Shown: positions 1 to 8,056 of the stretch, in pieces
Numbering within the stretch: position 1 is the first letter of the stretch
Layout of the letters: each line of letters starts with the position of its first letter
From: Nesterenkonia sandarakina
Lineage (GTDB): Bacteria; Actinomycetota; Actinomycetes; Actinomycetales; Micrococcaceae
Assembly: GCF_013410215.1 (NCBI RefSeq)
Contig: NZ_JACCFQ010000001.1
Coordinates: forward strand, 124,001-188,000
Reading direction: 5' to 3'
DNA length: 64,000 nt
The notes under the pieces: generated by a model
Database searches by the model: none
Seen by the model: the letters and a program-made list of their open reading frames with translations, nothing else
What the model was told of the DNA's origin: nothing
Position numbers and translations under genes: made by a program

Positions 1-1482
1 CTCGGAGGTCGAGGCCGCGGAGATGTTGCCTGCCAGGGTGCCCAGGTGAACCTCGGAGAGCCGGTGCTTGAACTGCTCCAGCGTCGCGGTGCGCTCGGCC
101 AGCACCAGGACCCGTCTGCCCTGCCACGCGAGCCCGGCGGCGGCGTTGATCGCGGTCTGCGTCTGGCCGGTCCCAGCCGGCGCGGAGATCACCGCAGACT
201 GGCCCGCGAGCACGGCATCCAGTGCCGCCTGCTGGTCCGGGTCAGCATCGGCGACCAGACGCTCGTCACGTGGTTCCCGCTGGTCCACCGGGGGCAGCTG
301 CTGCCGCGCCTGCTCCGCCTGGGTCTGCCCCAGGGGTTCACCGGTGGCCATCGCGTGAATGACGGGATGATCCAGCTGAAGTCCCGAGGGATCACCCAGG
401 AAGGTCAGGTCCGCGAAGGTGGAGACGTAGAGCTGGCGCCAGACCTGGACCGAGTGCAGCGTCTGCACGCCCCCGGCGATCCGGGCGAGCGCGTCGGCCG
501 GACGATTCGGATCAAAGCGTGCGGTCACGTAGCCGGTGTTGTGGAACTCCACCGGGTCCAATCGGGTGCTGTGCCGGGTCGCCAGGTGGCGGACCAGGGC
601 AGGGTTGAGCCGGGCCGCGGCGCTGAACTGGATCTCGAAGTCCCCGCTGCCGTCTTCACGTGGTCGCAGCGTGATCGGCACCAGCATCACCGGAGCGGTG
701 AAGTCCTCGGTGAAGCGCTCTCCGGAGGAGACCTCGCCGGCGTCCTCGGTCCAGCTCACCACACCGGCGGCCAGGAAGCCGACGTCGATCCCGCGCTCCT
801 CAGACATCTCCCGGGTCTTCGCCCGGATGCCCTGCGCCGCCTGCTTGCCCAACGTGAACGCACTCTGGTCATTGAGCAGCGTGGAGAGCCGGGTCTTGCG
901 GCCCGCCATGAGCTGCATCATGCCTGAGGCGTTGGCGTCGGTGAGGTCGATGGCATTGTGCTGGCTTGGGGAGAAGCGCAGCATCGTGTCGTTCTCGGTC
1001 CCGGAGCCCACTGATTCCAACCAGGCAGCCACCGGATCCCGGCCCTGGTCCCGCATGGATGTCGGATCGGCGGAGGCCGCCGACTCTGCAGAGGCCGCGG
1101 AATCAGCAGACGCGGCGGAGGCGGCCGAAGCGGGCGTGGTGGGAGATCCCGGGGAGTCTGGTGAGTCGGGAGAATCTGCGGAGCTCGGCGAGGCGGGGGA
1201 ATGTGGGGAGGCCGGGGAGCTCGGGGAGGCAGGCGAGTGCGGCGAGGCAGGAGACCCTGCAGAGCGCGGGGAATCCGGCGAGTCGGGCGAACCCGGCGAA
1301 CCGGCAGAATCCGTGGTGGGCGCCGAGGCGGCCGAGCCCCCGGAGTCCTCATTCCCCGCGGACCCGGAAGGTCGCGAGGCGGCGCGGGCGTCGTCGTCGG
1401 CGGTGTGCTCCTGGCCCGCAGCTGCGGCCTGCGCATTCTCGAACGGCAGGTCCCGCTCCCCAGCGGCTGGTTCTCTACTCAC
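1..1482 (-). CDS. AAA/DUF4011-type superfamily 1 helicase, N-terminal part (runs off the window)
   Basis: The reading frame is open from a GTG at 1482 to the left edge, giving the first ~494 residues of a larger protein. A GGAAGG ribosome site lies 6 nt before the GTG. Residues ~45-140 are a low-complexity stretch of Ser-Pro, Pro-Ala-Ser and Ala-Ala-Ser units. From ~150 the sequence becomes an ordered domain leading into a P-loop (SAPAGTGQTQTAINAAA), followed by a beta strand, GRRVLVLAER. This layout matches large actinobacterial superfamily 1 DNA helicases whose C-terminus holds the remaining motor motifs. The Walker A lysine position reads Gln (GTGQTQ rather than GTGKT). The motor core and C-terminus lie outside the window, so substrate and role cannot be judged. 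The helicase family call is by recognition of the P-loop context. Confidence 0.7.
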   Translation of the reverse strand, partial: MSREPAAGERDLPFENAQAAAAGQEHTADDDARAASRPSGSAGNEDSGGSAASAPTTDSAGSPGSPDSPDSPRSAGSPASPHSPASPSSPASPHSPASPSSADSPDSPDSPGSPTTPASAASAASADSAASAESAASADPTSMRDQGRDPVAAWLESVGSGTENDTMLRFSPSQHNAIDLTDANASGMMQLMAGRKTRLSTLLNDQSAFTLGKQAAQGIRAKTREMSEERGIDVGFLAAGVVSWTEDAGEVSSGERFTEDFTAPVMLVPITLRPREDGSGDFEIQFSAAARLNPALVRHLATRHSTRLDPVEFHNTGYVTARFDPNRPADALARIAGGVQTLHSVQVWRQLYVSTFADLTFLGDPSGLQLDHPVIHAMATGEPLGQTQAEQARQQLPPVDQREPRDERLVADADPDQQAALDAVLAGQSAVISAPAGTGQTQTAINAAAGLAWQGRRVLVLAERTATLEQFKHRLSEVHLGTLAGNISAASTSE

Positions 1483-1655
1483 AGACGACCTTCCAGAATC
1501 CCCAAAGGGATGAGCTTACGCCCACTCCCGCATCCCCGTCTCCCTCAGAGATGACGGGGATCGCTGATAATGACATGGCTTGAAGTCTAATGAGCCCGCG
1601 GGCCCAACCTCCAACAGGTTTCAGCCTGACCTTGAAGCCGCCGGTCCGCTCCCGG

Positions 1656-2168
1656 TCAGCCCAGGAAGTGGACCAATGAGCCGATCAGAAACGCCGAGAT
1701 CGCCAGCCCGGCGAGCAGAAACTCGAGCAGGATTCCCAGACCCACGGCGCGCAGCGCGTACAGGCTCGCGGTGCCCGCGGCGCGGAAGTCCCGGTCCCGG
1801 CGGACGAACTCTGCGCAGAAGAGCCCTGACGCGAAGCCGATGAACAGACCCAGCGGCGGAAGCACGAAGATCCCGATCAGCCCGGTCCCGATGGCGATCA
1901 GGATCGGCCCGCGCGGGATCTGCTGCCGGTGCAGCGAGCGACCGGTCAAGACGGTGGAGCTGCCCCACCCGATCACGGCCAGCACCACGCCGAGCAGCGC
2001 GGCGGTCCAGACCACCGGGCCGCCGAGCAGCACTGCCCAGACGATCAGGGTGATGATGATCAGCAGCGAACCCGGCAGGATCGGCAGCACCACACCGAGC
2101 GCGCCGAGCACCAGGAGCAGCCCGACGAGGACGGTGGTGAACGTCTCGGCGGCGGCAGAGTCAAGCAT
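1656..2168 (-). CDS. DUF456 domain membrane protein
   Basis: This is a 170-residue protein made almost wholly of hydrophobic segments, at about residues 10-40, 45-66, 88-115 and 140-165. It has the Gly-rich loops seen in DUF456 proteins (for example ILPGSLLIII and a GFASGLFCAEF stretch near residue 115). It starts 12 nt after the guaA stop on the same strand and has a GGAGGACTC ribosome site before its ATG, so it is likely co-transcribed with guaA. The family has no established biochemical function. Its length is normal for the family. Confidence 0.85.
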   Translation of the reverse strand: MLDSAAAETFTTVLVGLLLVLGALGVVLPILPGSLLIIITLIVWAVLLGGPVVWTAALLGVVLAVIGWGSSTVLTGRSLHRQQIPRGPILIAIGTGLIGIFVLPPLGLFIGFASGLFCAEFVRRDRDFRAAGTASLYALRAVGLGILLEFLLAGLAISAFLIGSLVHFLG

Positions 2169-2180
2169 GAGTCCTCCGAC

Positions 2181-3803
2181 TCACTCCCATTCGATGGTGC
2201 CAGGGGGCTTGGACGTCACGTCCAGGGTGACCCGGTTGACCTCTTCCACCTCGTTGGTGATGCGGTTGGAGATCTTTGCGAGCAGGTCATATGGCAGGCG
2301 GGACCAGTCGGCGGTCATCGCGTCCTCGGAGGAGACGGGGCGCAGCACGATCGGGTGGCCGTAGGTGCGGCCGTCGCCCTGGACCCCGACCGAGCGGACA
2401 TCGGCGAGCAGCACCACCGGCATCTGCCAGACCTCCTGGTCGAGACCCGAGGCGGTGAGCTCCTCGCGGGCGATCGCGTCGGCCTTGCGCAGAATGCGCA
2501 GCCGGTCCTCGGAGACCGAGCCGATGATCCGGATGCCCAGGCCGGGGCCGGGGAACGGCTGGCGCTGGACGATCTCGGCGGGAAGTCCGAGCTCTGCGCC
2601 GACCGCGCGGACCTCGTCCTTGAACAGCGCACGCAGCGGCTCGACCAGCTTGAAGACCATGTCCTCGGGCAGGCCGCCGACGTTGTGGTGGGACTTGATG
2701 TTTGCAGCACCCTCGCCGCCGCCGGATTCGACCACATCGGGGTAGAGCGTGCCCTGGACCAGGAACTCGACCTTGGCGCCGTCGGCCGCAGCCTCGGCGA
2801 GGACTGCCTGTTCGGCGCCCTCGAAGGCGCGGATGAACTCCCGGCCGATGATCTTGCGCTTGGTCTCGGGATCGGTGACGCCCTCCAGAGCGGCCAGGAA
2901 GCGTTCACGCTCATCGGCCACGTAGAGCTTCGCACCGGTGGCCGCGACGAAATCGCGTTCCACCTGCTCGGCCTCACCTTCGCGCAGCAGCCCGTGGTCC
3001 ACGAACACGCAGGTCAGCTGGTCCCCGATGGCCTTCTGCACGAGGGCTGCCGCCACGGCGGAGTCCACACCGCCGGAGAGCCCGCAGATCACCCGGGAGT
3101 CACCGACCTGGGCGCGGATCGCGGCGACCTGCTCCTCGACGATGTTGCCGGTGGTCCATTCCGGGGTCAGACCGGCTCCGTTGTAGAGGAAGTTCTCGAT
3201 GACCTGCTGGCCCTGGGGCGAGTGACGCACCTCCGGGTGCCACTGCACGCCGTAGAGCCTGCGCTGCTCATCGGCGAAGGCCGCCACGGGGGCACCTTCG
3301 GAGGAGGCCAGGACCTGGAAGCCCTCGGGGGCCTGCTGCACGGAGTCGCTGTGTGACATCCAGGTGGACTGGACCGCATCGGTGCCGGTGAGCAGGGAAT
3401 GCGGGGCGTTGACGCTGCGCACCTCGGTCTTGCCGTACTCGCGGTCACCGGTGCGGGCCACCTCGCCGCCGAGGCTGTGCGCCATGGCCTGGAATCCGTA
3501 GCAGATGCCCATCACCGGGATGCCGGCCTCGAAGAGCTCTGACTCGACCGCGGGGGCGCCCTCGGCGTAGACCGACGCCGGTCCGCCGGAGAGGATCACG
3601 GCGGAGGGGTTGCGCGAGATGATCTCAGATGCGGCGAGGGTGTGCGGGACGACCTCGGAGTAGACGCGGGCCTCACGCACGCGGCGAGCGATGAGCTGGG
3701 CGTACTGCGCGCCGTAGTCCACCACCAGAACGGTCTGGGCCTCGGAGTTCGAACGTTCCACGGCGGGGACGGCAGAGTCTGCGGAATCAGGCTGAGAAGT
3801 CAC
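2181..3803 (-). CDS. guaA: GMP synthase (glutamine-hydrolysing)
   Basis: GuaA converts XMP to GMP using ATP and glutamine, the last step of guanine nucleotide synthesis. The 540-residue protein has a class I glutamine amidotransferase domain (~24-215), with Cys101 in GICYGFQAM and His189/Glu191 in VQWHPE. The ATP-pyrophosphatase P-loop SGGVDS follows at 243-248, and the C-terminal dimerisation domain ends in [11 protein letters not shown]. The start is a GTG at 3803. A TAGGAT hexamer ends exactly 6 nt upstream, so the mRNA is probably leaderless and begins at or next to the GTG. The ~23-residue N-terminal extension before the first strand is common in actinobacterial GuaA. Confidence 0.97.
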   Translation of the reverse strand: MTSQPDSADSAVPAVERSNSEAQTVLVVDYGAQYAQLIARRVREARVYSEVVPHTLAASEIISRNPSAVILSGGPASVYAEGAPAVESELFEAGIPVMGICYGFQAMAHSLGGEVARTGDREYGKTEVRSVNAPHSLLTGTDAVQSTWMSHSDSVQQAPEGFQVLASSEGAPVAAFADEQRRLYGVQWHPEVRHSPQGQQVIENFLYNGAGLTPEWTTGNIVEEQVAAIRAQVGDSRVICGLSGGVDSAVAAALVQKAIGDQLTCVFVDHGLLREGEAEQVERDFVAATGAKLYVADERERFLAALEGVTDPETKRKIIGREFIRAFEGAEQAVLAEAAADGAKVEFLVQGTLYPDVVESGGGEGAANIKSHHNVGGLPEDMVFKLVEPLRALFKDEVRAVGAELGLPAEIVQRQPFPGPGLGIRIIGSVSEDRLRILRKADAIAREELTASGLDQEVWQMPVVLLADVRSVGVQGDGRTYGHPIVLRPVSSEDAMTADWSRLPYDLLAKISNRITNEVEEVNRVTLDVTSKPPGTIEWE

Positions 3804-3809
3804 CGTCCC

Positions 3810-3815
3810 ATCCTA
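3810..3815 (-). promoter_or_regulatory. guaA -10 element, leaderless promoter
   Basis: On the minus strand TAGGAT lies 6 nt before the GTG start of guaA, which puts the expected transcription start on the start codon. No convincing -35 box is visible. Confidence 0.55.
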
Positions 3816-3887
3816 GCGGCCCGGGCGGGCAGGCGGCTTCCGGGCACCCTGCCCTTCCGCTCGCCTCTCGCTCCTCTCGTGCTCGCT

Positions 3888-3960
3888 CATCGCTGGGGCG
3901 CAAAGCGGCGGAATGACCGCGCATGCGTTGCTGACAGCGACCGTCTGCGCCCCAGCGATG
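3888..3960. repeat. Intergenic palindromic element, copy 1
   Basis: A perfect 15-bp inverted repeat (CATCGCTGGGGCGCA at 3888-3902; its exact complement at 3946-3960) encloses 43 nt. Just inside the left arm is GGCGGAATGACCGCG (3907-3921). The same left arm (GCTGGGGCGC) followed by GGCGGAATCATCGCG recurs at 4969-4998, so this is a dispersed repeat. The two copies bracket the alpha/beta hydrolase gene. Such structures can act in mRNA stability or termination, or be REP-like elements. Nothing in the sequence decides between these. Confidence 0.7.
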
Positions 3961-4066
3961 CAGCTCCGTCTGTGCGGCGTGCGACCGCGCGTTCCCGTCA
4001 CGCTGGCGGGCGCGCCTAGGATGTACGGGACCGCAAGCGCCCCATGCAGGACAGGAAAGACGCACC

Positions 4067-4864
4067 ATGACTGCCGAGCCAGCTCAGCTCCACGCCCAGC
4101 ACGTCGGTGAGACGGGTGAGACCGTGGTGTTTCTGCACGGGCTCTTCGGTCAGGGCAAGAACTTCACCCAGATCGCCAAGGCGCTCACCCCGGATCTGCA
4201 ATCGGTGCTGATCGATCTTCCGAACCATGGCGGTTCCGAGTGGACCGAGACGTTTGACTACATCGAGCAGGCAGACCTCGTCGCGGAGCATCTTCGGAGC
4301 ACAGTGGCCAGTGAGCGTCCGGTGCACCTGGTGGGGCACTCCATGGGCGGCAAGGTCGCGATGGTGCTGGCCCTGCGGCACCCGGAACTGATCAGCCGCC
4401 TCGCTGTGGTCGACATCTCCCCGGTGGCGCGGGAGTCCATGGGTGAGTTCGATCATCTCATCGGCAGCCTGAGCCGCCTGGACCTGGCGGAGCTCTCCTC
4501 CCGCGGCGAGGCCGATGAGCTTCTGCAAGAGCCGATCCCCGAGCGGATGGTCCGCGGCTTCCTGCTGCAGAGCCTGGTGCGCGACGGCGAAGGGTTCCGT
4601 TGGCGGGTGAACCTTGACCTGCTCCACGAGTCTCTGCCGCAGATCGGGGGCTTCCCGGAGTTCACCGAGGAGACGTTCGAGGGCCCCGTGCTCTGGATCG
4701 CCGGAGCCGAGTCCGACTACGTGCAGGATGACTTCGCTCCTGCCATGCGCGCGCTGTTCCCGCGCGTGAGCCTGACGACGATCAAGGACGCGGGTCACTG
4801 GGTCCACGCGGAGAAGCCCGAGGTCTTCTCAGCCGTGCTCAAGGCCTTCTTCACGGCGGACTAG
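4067..4864 (+). CDS. Alpha/beta-fold hydrolase, YbfF/ABHD11-type esterase
   Basis: This is a 265-residue single-domain alpha/beta hydrolase. The oxyanion HG motif is at residues ~24-27 (FLHGLFGQGKNF). The nucleophile elbow GHSMGG follows strand beta5, there is an acid-carrying WIAGAESDY turn, and the catalytic His is in GHWVHAEKP near the C-terminus. The FLHGLFG and DLPNHG signatures match the YbfF/ABHD11 esterase group, which hydrolyses short acyl esters. The true substrate is unknown. The ATG at 4067 is preceded by GGAAAG. The gene stands alone between two copies of an intergenic palindrome and is followed directly by a 20-bp tandem array. Confidence 0.9.
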   Translation: MTAEPAQLHAQHVGETGETVVFLHGLFGQGKNFTQIAKALTPDLQSVLIDLPNHGGSEWTETFDYIEQADLVAEHLRSTVASERPVHLVGHSMGGKVAMVLALRHPELISRLAVVDISPVARESMGEFDHLIGSLSRLDLAELSSRGEADELLQEPIPERMVRGFLLQSLVRDGEGFRWRVNLDLLHESLPQIGGFPEFTEETFEGPVLWIAGAESDYVQDDFAPAMRALFPRVSLTTIKDAGHWVHAEKPEVFSAVLKAFFTAD

Positions 4865-4882
4865 CCCCGAGAACGACGACGG

Positions 4883-4962
4883 CGCTCCCCCGCGCCGGCA
4901 TTCGCTCCCCCGCGCCGACATTCGCTCCCCCGCGCCGTCATTCGCACCCCCGCGCCGGCATC
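4883..4962. repeat. Tandem array of four 20-bp units
   Basis: Four contiguous 20-bp units (4883-4902, 4903-4922, 4923-4942, 4943-4962) share the form CGCTCCCCCGCGCCGGCATT with one or two changes each. The array begins 18 nt after the hydrolase stop codon. It resembles the right arm of the neighbouring palindrome (GTTCGCGCCCCCGCGACGGG at 5020), so it looks like an expansion of that half-element. There are no spacers, so it is not a CRISPR array. Confidence 0.85.
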
Positions 4963-4968
4963 AGCGTT

Positions 4969-5036
4969 GCTGGGGCGCGAACAGGCGGAATCATCGCGTG
5001 ACGCGAGCTCAGAACACCCGTTCGCGCCCCCGCGAC
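4969..5036. repeat. Intergenic palindromic element, copy 2
   Basis: GCTGGGGCGC (4969-4978) and GGCGGAATCATCGCG (4984-4998) repeat the sequence of the element at 3888-3960; the second segment matches at 13 of 15 positions. An 11-bp perfect inverted repeat (GGGGCGCGAAC at 4972-4982, complement at 5020-5030) closes the structure. It ends about 60 nt before the start of the MFS gene. Confidence 0.65.
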
Positions 5037-5082
5037 GGGGATGACGCCTCAGCTCGGCGGAGGATCGGAGCAGGCGGCGGTC

Positions 5083-5088
5083 TATGAT
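5083..5088 (+). promoter_or_regulatory. MFS gene -10 element, leaderless promoter
   Basis: TATGAT ends exactly 6 nt before the ATG at 5095. This supports that ATG over the in-frame ATG at 5041, which lies at the edge of the palindromic element. Confidence 0.5.
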
Positions 5089-5094
5089 GCGGGC

Positions 5095-6510
5095 ATGACT
5101 CACGGGGACGCTCGGACGCGGACATTCACGCAGCGATCTCGGGCGAAGCGGACCGAGGCGAAGCGGACCGAGGCGAAGCGAGCCGAGGTGCAGCGGCGCA
5201 CCCTAGTCGTCGTCGTCTTCAGCCAGATACTCGGCGGCGCCGGACTGGCAGCAGGGGTGACCGTGGGTGCCCTGTTGGCGGAGGAGATGCTCGGCTCTGC
5301 GAGCCTGGCCGGGCTGCCCATCGCACTGTTCACGCTGGGCTCTGCGCTGGCCGCGTTCTCCGTGGGGCGGGTGAGTCAGCGCTGGGGTCGCCGCGTCGGG
5401 CTGGGTCTGGGCTTCACTGCCGGAGGGCTCGGTGCGATCGGTGTGGTGGCCGCGGCGATCGCGGATCACGTCCCGCTGCTGTTCTTGGCGCTGTTCGTCT
5501 ACGGGGCTGGGACTGCGACGAATCTGCAGGCCCGCTACGCCGGAACTGACCTGGCGCCAGAATCACGCCGTGCCACGGCGATCAGCATCGCCATGGTCTC
5601 CACGACCTTAGGTGCGGTGGCCGGCCCGAATCTGGCCCAGCCGCTGGGGGATCTTGCAGCGGGCCTGGGCATCCCCCCGCTGGCCGGGCCCTTCCTGCTG
5701 GCCGCCGCCGCGTACCTCGCCGCCGGAGCGATCCTGTTCGTGTTCCTGCGCCCGGATCCGTTCCTGTTGGCGCGGGAGCTCGCGGAGATTGAAGCTGCTG
5801 AGGCCTCCAGCATCACCCAAGCCGTTTCCGGAGCCGCCGCTGCATCCGCCGCCGAACCCGCCTCCACAGGCGATGCCGACCCCACCTCCGGGGCAGGATC
5901 CTCGGCCTCTGCACCTCCCGCCCCCGCCGCCAGGCCCGGCAACGGTGCATACATCGGCGCCACCGTGATGGTGCTGACCCAGGTGGCCATGGTCGCGATC
6001 ATGACCATGACTCCGATCCACATGCTCGCCCATGGCCACAGCCTGGGGTCGGTCGGGCTGGTCATCGGGCTTCATGTGGGCGCCATGTGGCTGCCCTCGC
6101 TGGTCACCGGAGTGCTGGTGGATCGGTGGGGACGGATCCCGATGAGCGTGACGGCAGCTGTGATCCTGCTCGGCGCCGGGCTGGTGGGCGCCGTCGCCCC
6201 CGGAGATTCGCTCGGTCTGCTGATCCTGGCTCTGATCCTGCTCGGGGTGGGCTGGAATGTGGGCCTGATGGCTGGCACTGCGCTGGTCGTGGACGCCACC
6301 GTCCCGGAGAATCGCGCCCGCACCCAGGGCGGTGTGGATGTGCTGATCGCCCTCGCTGGAGCTGGAGGCGGCGCAATGTCGGGCATGGTGGTCTCCGCCA
6401 CGAGCTTCGAGCACCTCTCGCTGGGCGGTGGGCTGCTCGCACTGCTGCTGATCCCGGTGCTGTTCTGGGCGCGCCGCTCCCCCGCGCGGTCAGCGGAACC
6501 CGCTCAGTAG
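5095..6510 (+). CDS. Major facilitator superfamily transporter
   Basis: This is a 471-residue MFS permease with about 12 transmembrane segments. The loop-2 signature VGRVSQRWGRRVGLGLG follows TM2, and a second copy of that type (GVLVDRWGRIPMS) is in the C-terminal half. Between the halves (about residues 232-282) is a long Ala/Pro-rich, probably cytoplasmic, linker. The N-terminus before TM1 carries a perfect pentapeptide repeat, AKRTE-AKRTE-AKRAE, encoded by three 15-bp units at 5143-5187. No substrate can be assigned. Drug or metabolite export is the common role of this two-halves layout. The gene overlaps the oppositely transcribed DUF3817 gene by 7 bp at its 3' end. Confidence 0.88.
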   Translation: MTHGDARTRTFTQRSRAKRTEAKRTEAKRAEVQRRTLVVVVFSQILGGAGLAAGVTVGALLAEEMLGSASLAGLPIALFTLGSALAAFSVGRVSQRWGRRVGLGLGFTAGGLGAIGVVAAAIADHVPLLFLALFVYGAGTATNLQARYAGTDLAPESRRATAISIAMVSTTLGAVAGPNLAQPLGDLAAGLGIPPLAGPFLLAAAAYLAAGAILFVFLRPDPFLLARELAEIEAAEASSITQAVSGAAAASAAEPASTGDADPTSGAGSSASAPPAPAARPGNGAYIGATVMVLTQVAMVAIMTMTPIHMLAHGHSLGSVGLVIGLHVGAMWLPSLVTGVLVDRWGRIPMSVTAAVILLGAGLVGAVAPGDSLGLLILALILLGVGWNVGLMAGTALVVDATVPENRARTQGGVDVLIALAGAGGGAMSGMVVSATSFEHLSLGGGLLALLLIPVLFWARRSPARSAEPAQ

Positions 6511-7067
6511 CGGCGCACGGCCTCCGGGTTGGACTCCATGTCGACCCTGACCTCGCGGGCGATCTTGCGCTCCACCACGAAGCTCAGGAACGGCACGACG
6601 CCACCGAGCACGATGGTGACCAGCCGGCCGACCTTCCAGTTCATCAGGTACCAGAGCCGGAATCCGGCGATGATGTAGACGACGTAGATCCAGCCGTGGA
6701 TCACCGCGATCCAGTAGGAGATCCCGGTGCCGTCCACGACCGAGTCCTTGGGGTGGAAGCCCAGCGTGTTCTCAGCTCCGTCCGCGGTCGTGCCGCCGGC
6801 GTAGAGCTCGTAGCCGAAGCCGTAGTCCATGATCATCTTGGCGACCAGGATCAGCAGCATGATGCCGGTGATGAAGGCGAACGCCTTATAGAAGGTCAGC
6901 GATCCCTGGATCTGCGCGGCGGTCCCGCCGAAGCGGCGCTGCCTGGGCCGCGGCGGAGCCGGCGGGAGGTCGTCGTGCACTCCGGCCTCGTGCACCGAGG
7001 CGTCGTGCGTCGAGGCATCGGTCGCCGAGGCATCGGTCAGGTGGTCGCCGGTACGGGAGTCACTCAT
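6504..7067 (-). CDS. DUF3817 domain membrane protein
   Basis: The 187-residue protein has a polar, His/Asp/Ala-rich N-terminal tail (1-45) with short repeats of the type ASTHDASVHEAG. Three hydrophobic helices follow at about 58-80, 117-140 and 148-165. The ISYWIAVIHGWIYVVYI segment with its central HGW is characteristic of DUF3817. The family's role is unknown. It lies 6 bp downstream of the SURF1-like gene on the same strand, so the two are probably an operon, which hints at a link to respiratory membrane assembly. Confidence 0.88.
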   Translation of the reverse strand: MSDSRTGDHLTDASATDASTHDASVHEAGVHDDLPPAPPRPRQRRFGGTAAQIQGSLTFYKAFAFITGIMLLILVAKMIMDYGFGYELYAGGTTADGAENTLGFHPKDSVVDGTGISYWIAVIHGWIYVVYIIAGFRLWYLMNWKVGRLVTIVLGGVVPFLSFVVERKIAREVRVDMESNPEAVRRY

Positions 7068-7073
7068 GGGTCT

Positions 7074-7919
7074 CTAGTCTTTCGCTTGGTTCTGCTGCCG
7101 CAGGGCGAGCTGCTCGGCGCGCCACTGCTCCTGCCATTCGCGGTCCAGCCGCTCTTCCTCCAGCTGCTTCTCATGGGCATCCTTGACCAGGCGCCACCAC
7201 AGGTAGAAGGCAAAGCCGGCGAAGACCGTCCACTCGACCCCGTAGAAGAGGTTCAGCCAGTTGATGTCCGAGGTCTCGGGCTGCGGGTCGACCCGCACCG
7301 GTTCCATGGTGGAGGACGACGACGCCGCGCCCAGCTCCGTCCCCTCGGCGTCCAGGGTCTGGAACGCCACGAGGAAGCCGGAGTAACCCGGCTGGTCCCA
7401 CACGTTGATCAGCTCCGCCGGGGAGAGCGTGGGGAAGATCTGTGTCCCATCGGCGGACATCCCCCGCTGACCGGGACCGGGAGCCTCGGGGGGAAGCAGG
7501 CGGCCTTGGATCTCCAGCGGCTGTTCAGCCGGAAGCTCCTCGGCGGCGCCAGGGTCCTCGACCCAGCCACGGACCACCGGGATGATGTTCTCATCGGGCG
7601 CGTCCTCGGGGCGGAATGCCGCAACGACCCAGTAGCCGGATTCCCCGTCCTGGAGTCGTTCCTCGATCAGCACCTGGGTGTCCTCGAGGAACTCGCCGCT
7701 GGTGTCCACGATCCGGTCGGCCTCGGCCACCGTCATCGGCTGCTGCGGCTCATGCACCTCGGTGAGCGGGACCGCCGTCTCGGTGATCTCCTCGGTGGGA
7801 GGCGGTTCAGAGCTCGATTCGCTGAACTGCCAGGCGCTCAGCACCACGAAGACCGTGGCCAGGAGCAGCGCCAGGGCGAGGGTCCCGATCCATTTGGGCT
7901 GTAGAGCGGTCTTGAGCAC
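7074..7919 (-). CDS. SURF1 family cytochrome oxidase biogenesis protein
   Basis: This 281-residue protein has the SURF1 plan: one N-terminal transmembrane helix (~12-30), a large extracytoplasmic domain, and a second helix near the C-terminus (~231-250). The domain carries the YWVVAAFRPED/VVRGWV strand pair typical of the family. The C-terminal helix contains NLFYGVEWTVFAGFAFYLWW. SURF1 proteins assist heme a insertion into cytochrome c oxidase. The cytoplasmic C-tail is a charged Glu/Arg/Gln-rich helix, which is frequent in actinobacterial members. It forms a pair with the DUF3817 gene downstream. The cytochrome oxidase genes themselves are not in the window. Confidence 0.9.
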   Translation of the reverse strand: MLKTALQPKWIGTLALALLLATVFVVLSAWQFSESSSEPPPTEEITETAVPLTEVHEPQQPMTVAEADRIVDTSGEFLEDTQVLIEERLQDGESGYWVVAAFRPEDAPDENIIPVVRGWVEDPGAAEELPAEQPLEIQGRLLPPEAPGPGQRGMSADGTQIFPTLSPAELINVWDQPGYSGFLVAFQTLDAEGTELGAASSSSTMEPVRVDPQPETSDINWLNLFYGVEWTVFAGFAFYLWWRLVKDAHEKQLEEERLDREWQEQWRAEQLALRQQNQAKD

Positions 7920-7970
7920 CTATCAAGGATACGCGCCATGCGCAGGGCCGGGTGCGTCGGCGTCGCGATA

Positions 7971-8015
7971 TTTCTACATTCAGTAGAAAAATGTGGAATA
8001 AGTATGAATATTCAT
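7971..8015. promoter_or_regulatory. AT-rich regulatory segment with two palindromes
   Basis: In the SURF1/VOC divergent gap, a roughly 60-bp AT-rich island (7968-8029) contains TTTCTAC-ATTCA-GTAGAAA (7971-7989) and the perfect 12-bp palindrome ATGAATATTCAT (8004-8015). They lie 40-85 bp upstream of the VOC gene start, where a regulator would bind. No protein can be named. Confidence 0.45.
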
Positions 8016-8056
8016 CAGGATTTATATCTGCGCGTCAGTGGTGCCATGATGTTCTC

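Noticed and set aside
46-927. Plus-strand coding region at the start of the window
   Set aside because: It is an antisense shadow of the helicase gene with no recognisable domain; long antisense frames are expected at this GC content.
4883-4962. CRISPR array
   Set aside because: The 20-bp units are directly adjacent, with no spacers, and no cas genes are nearby.
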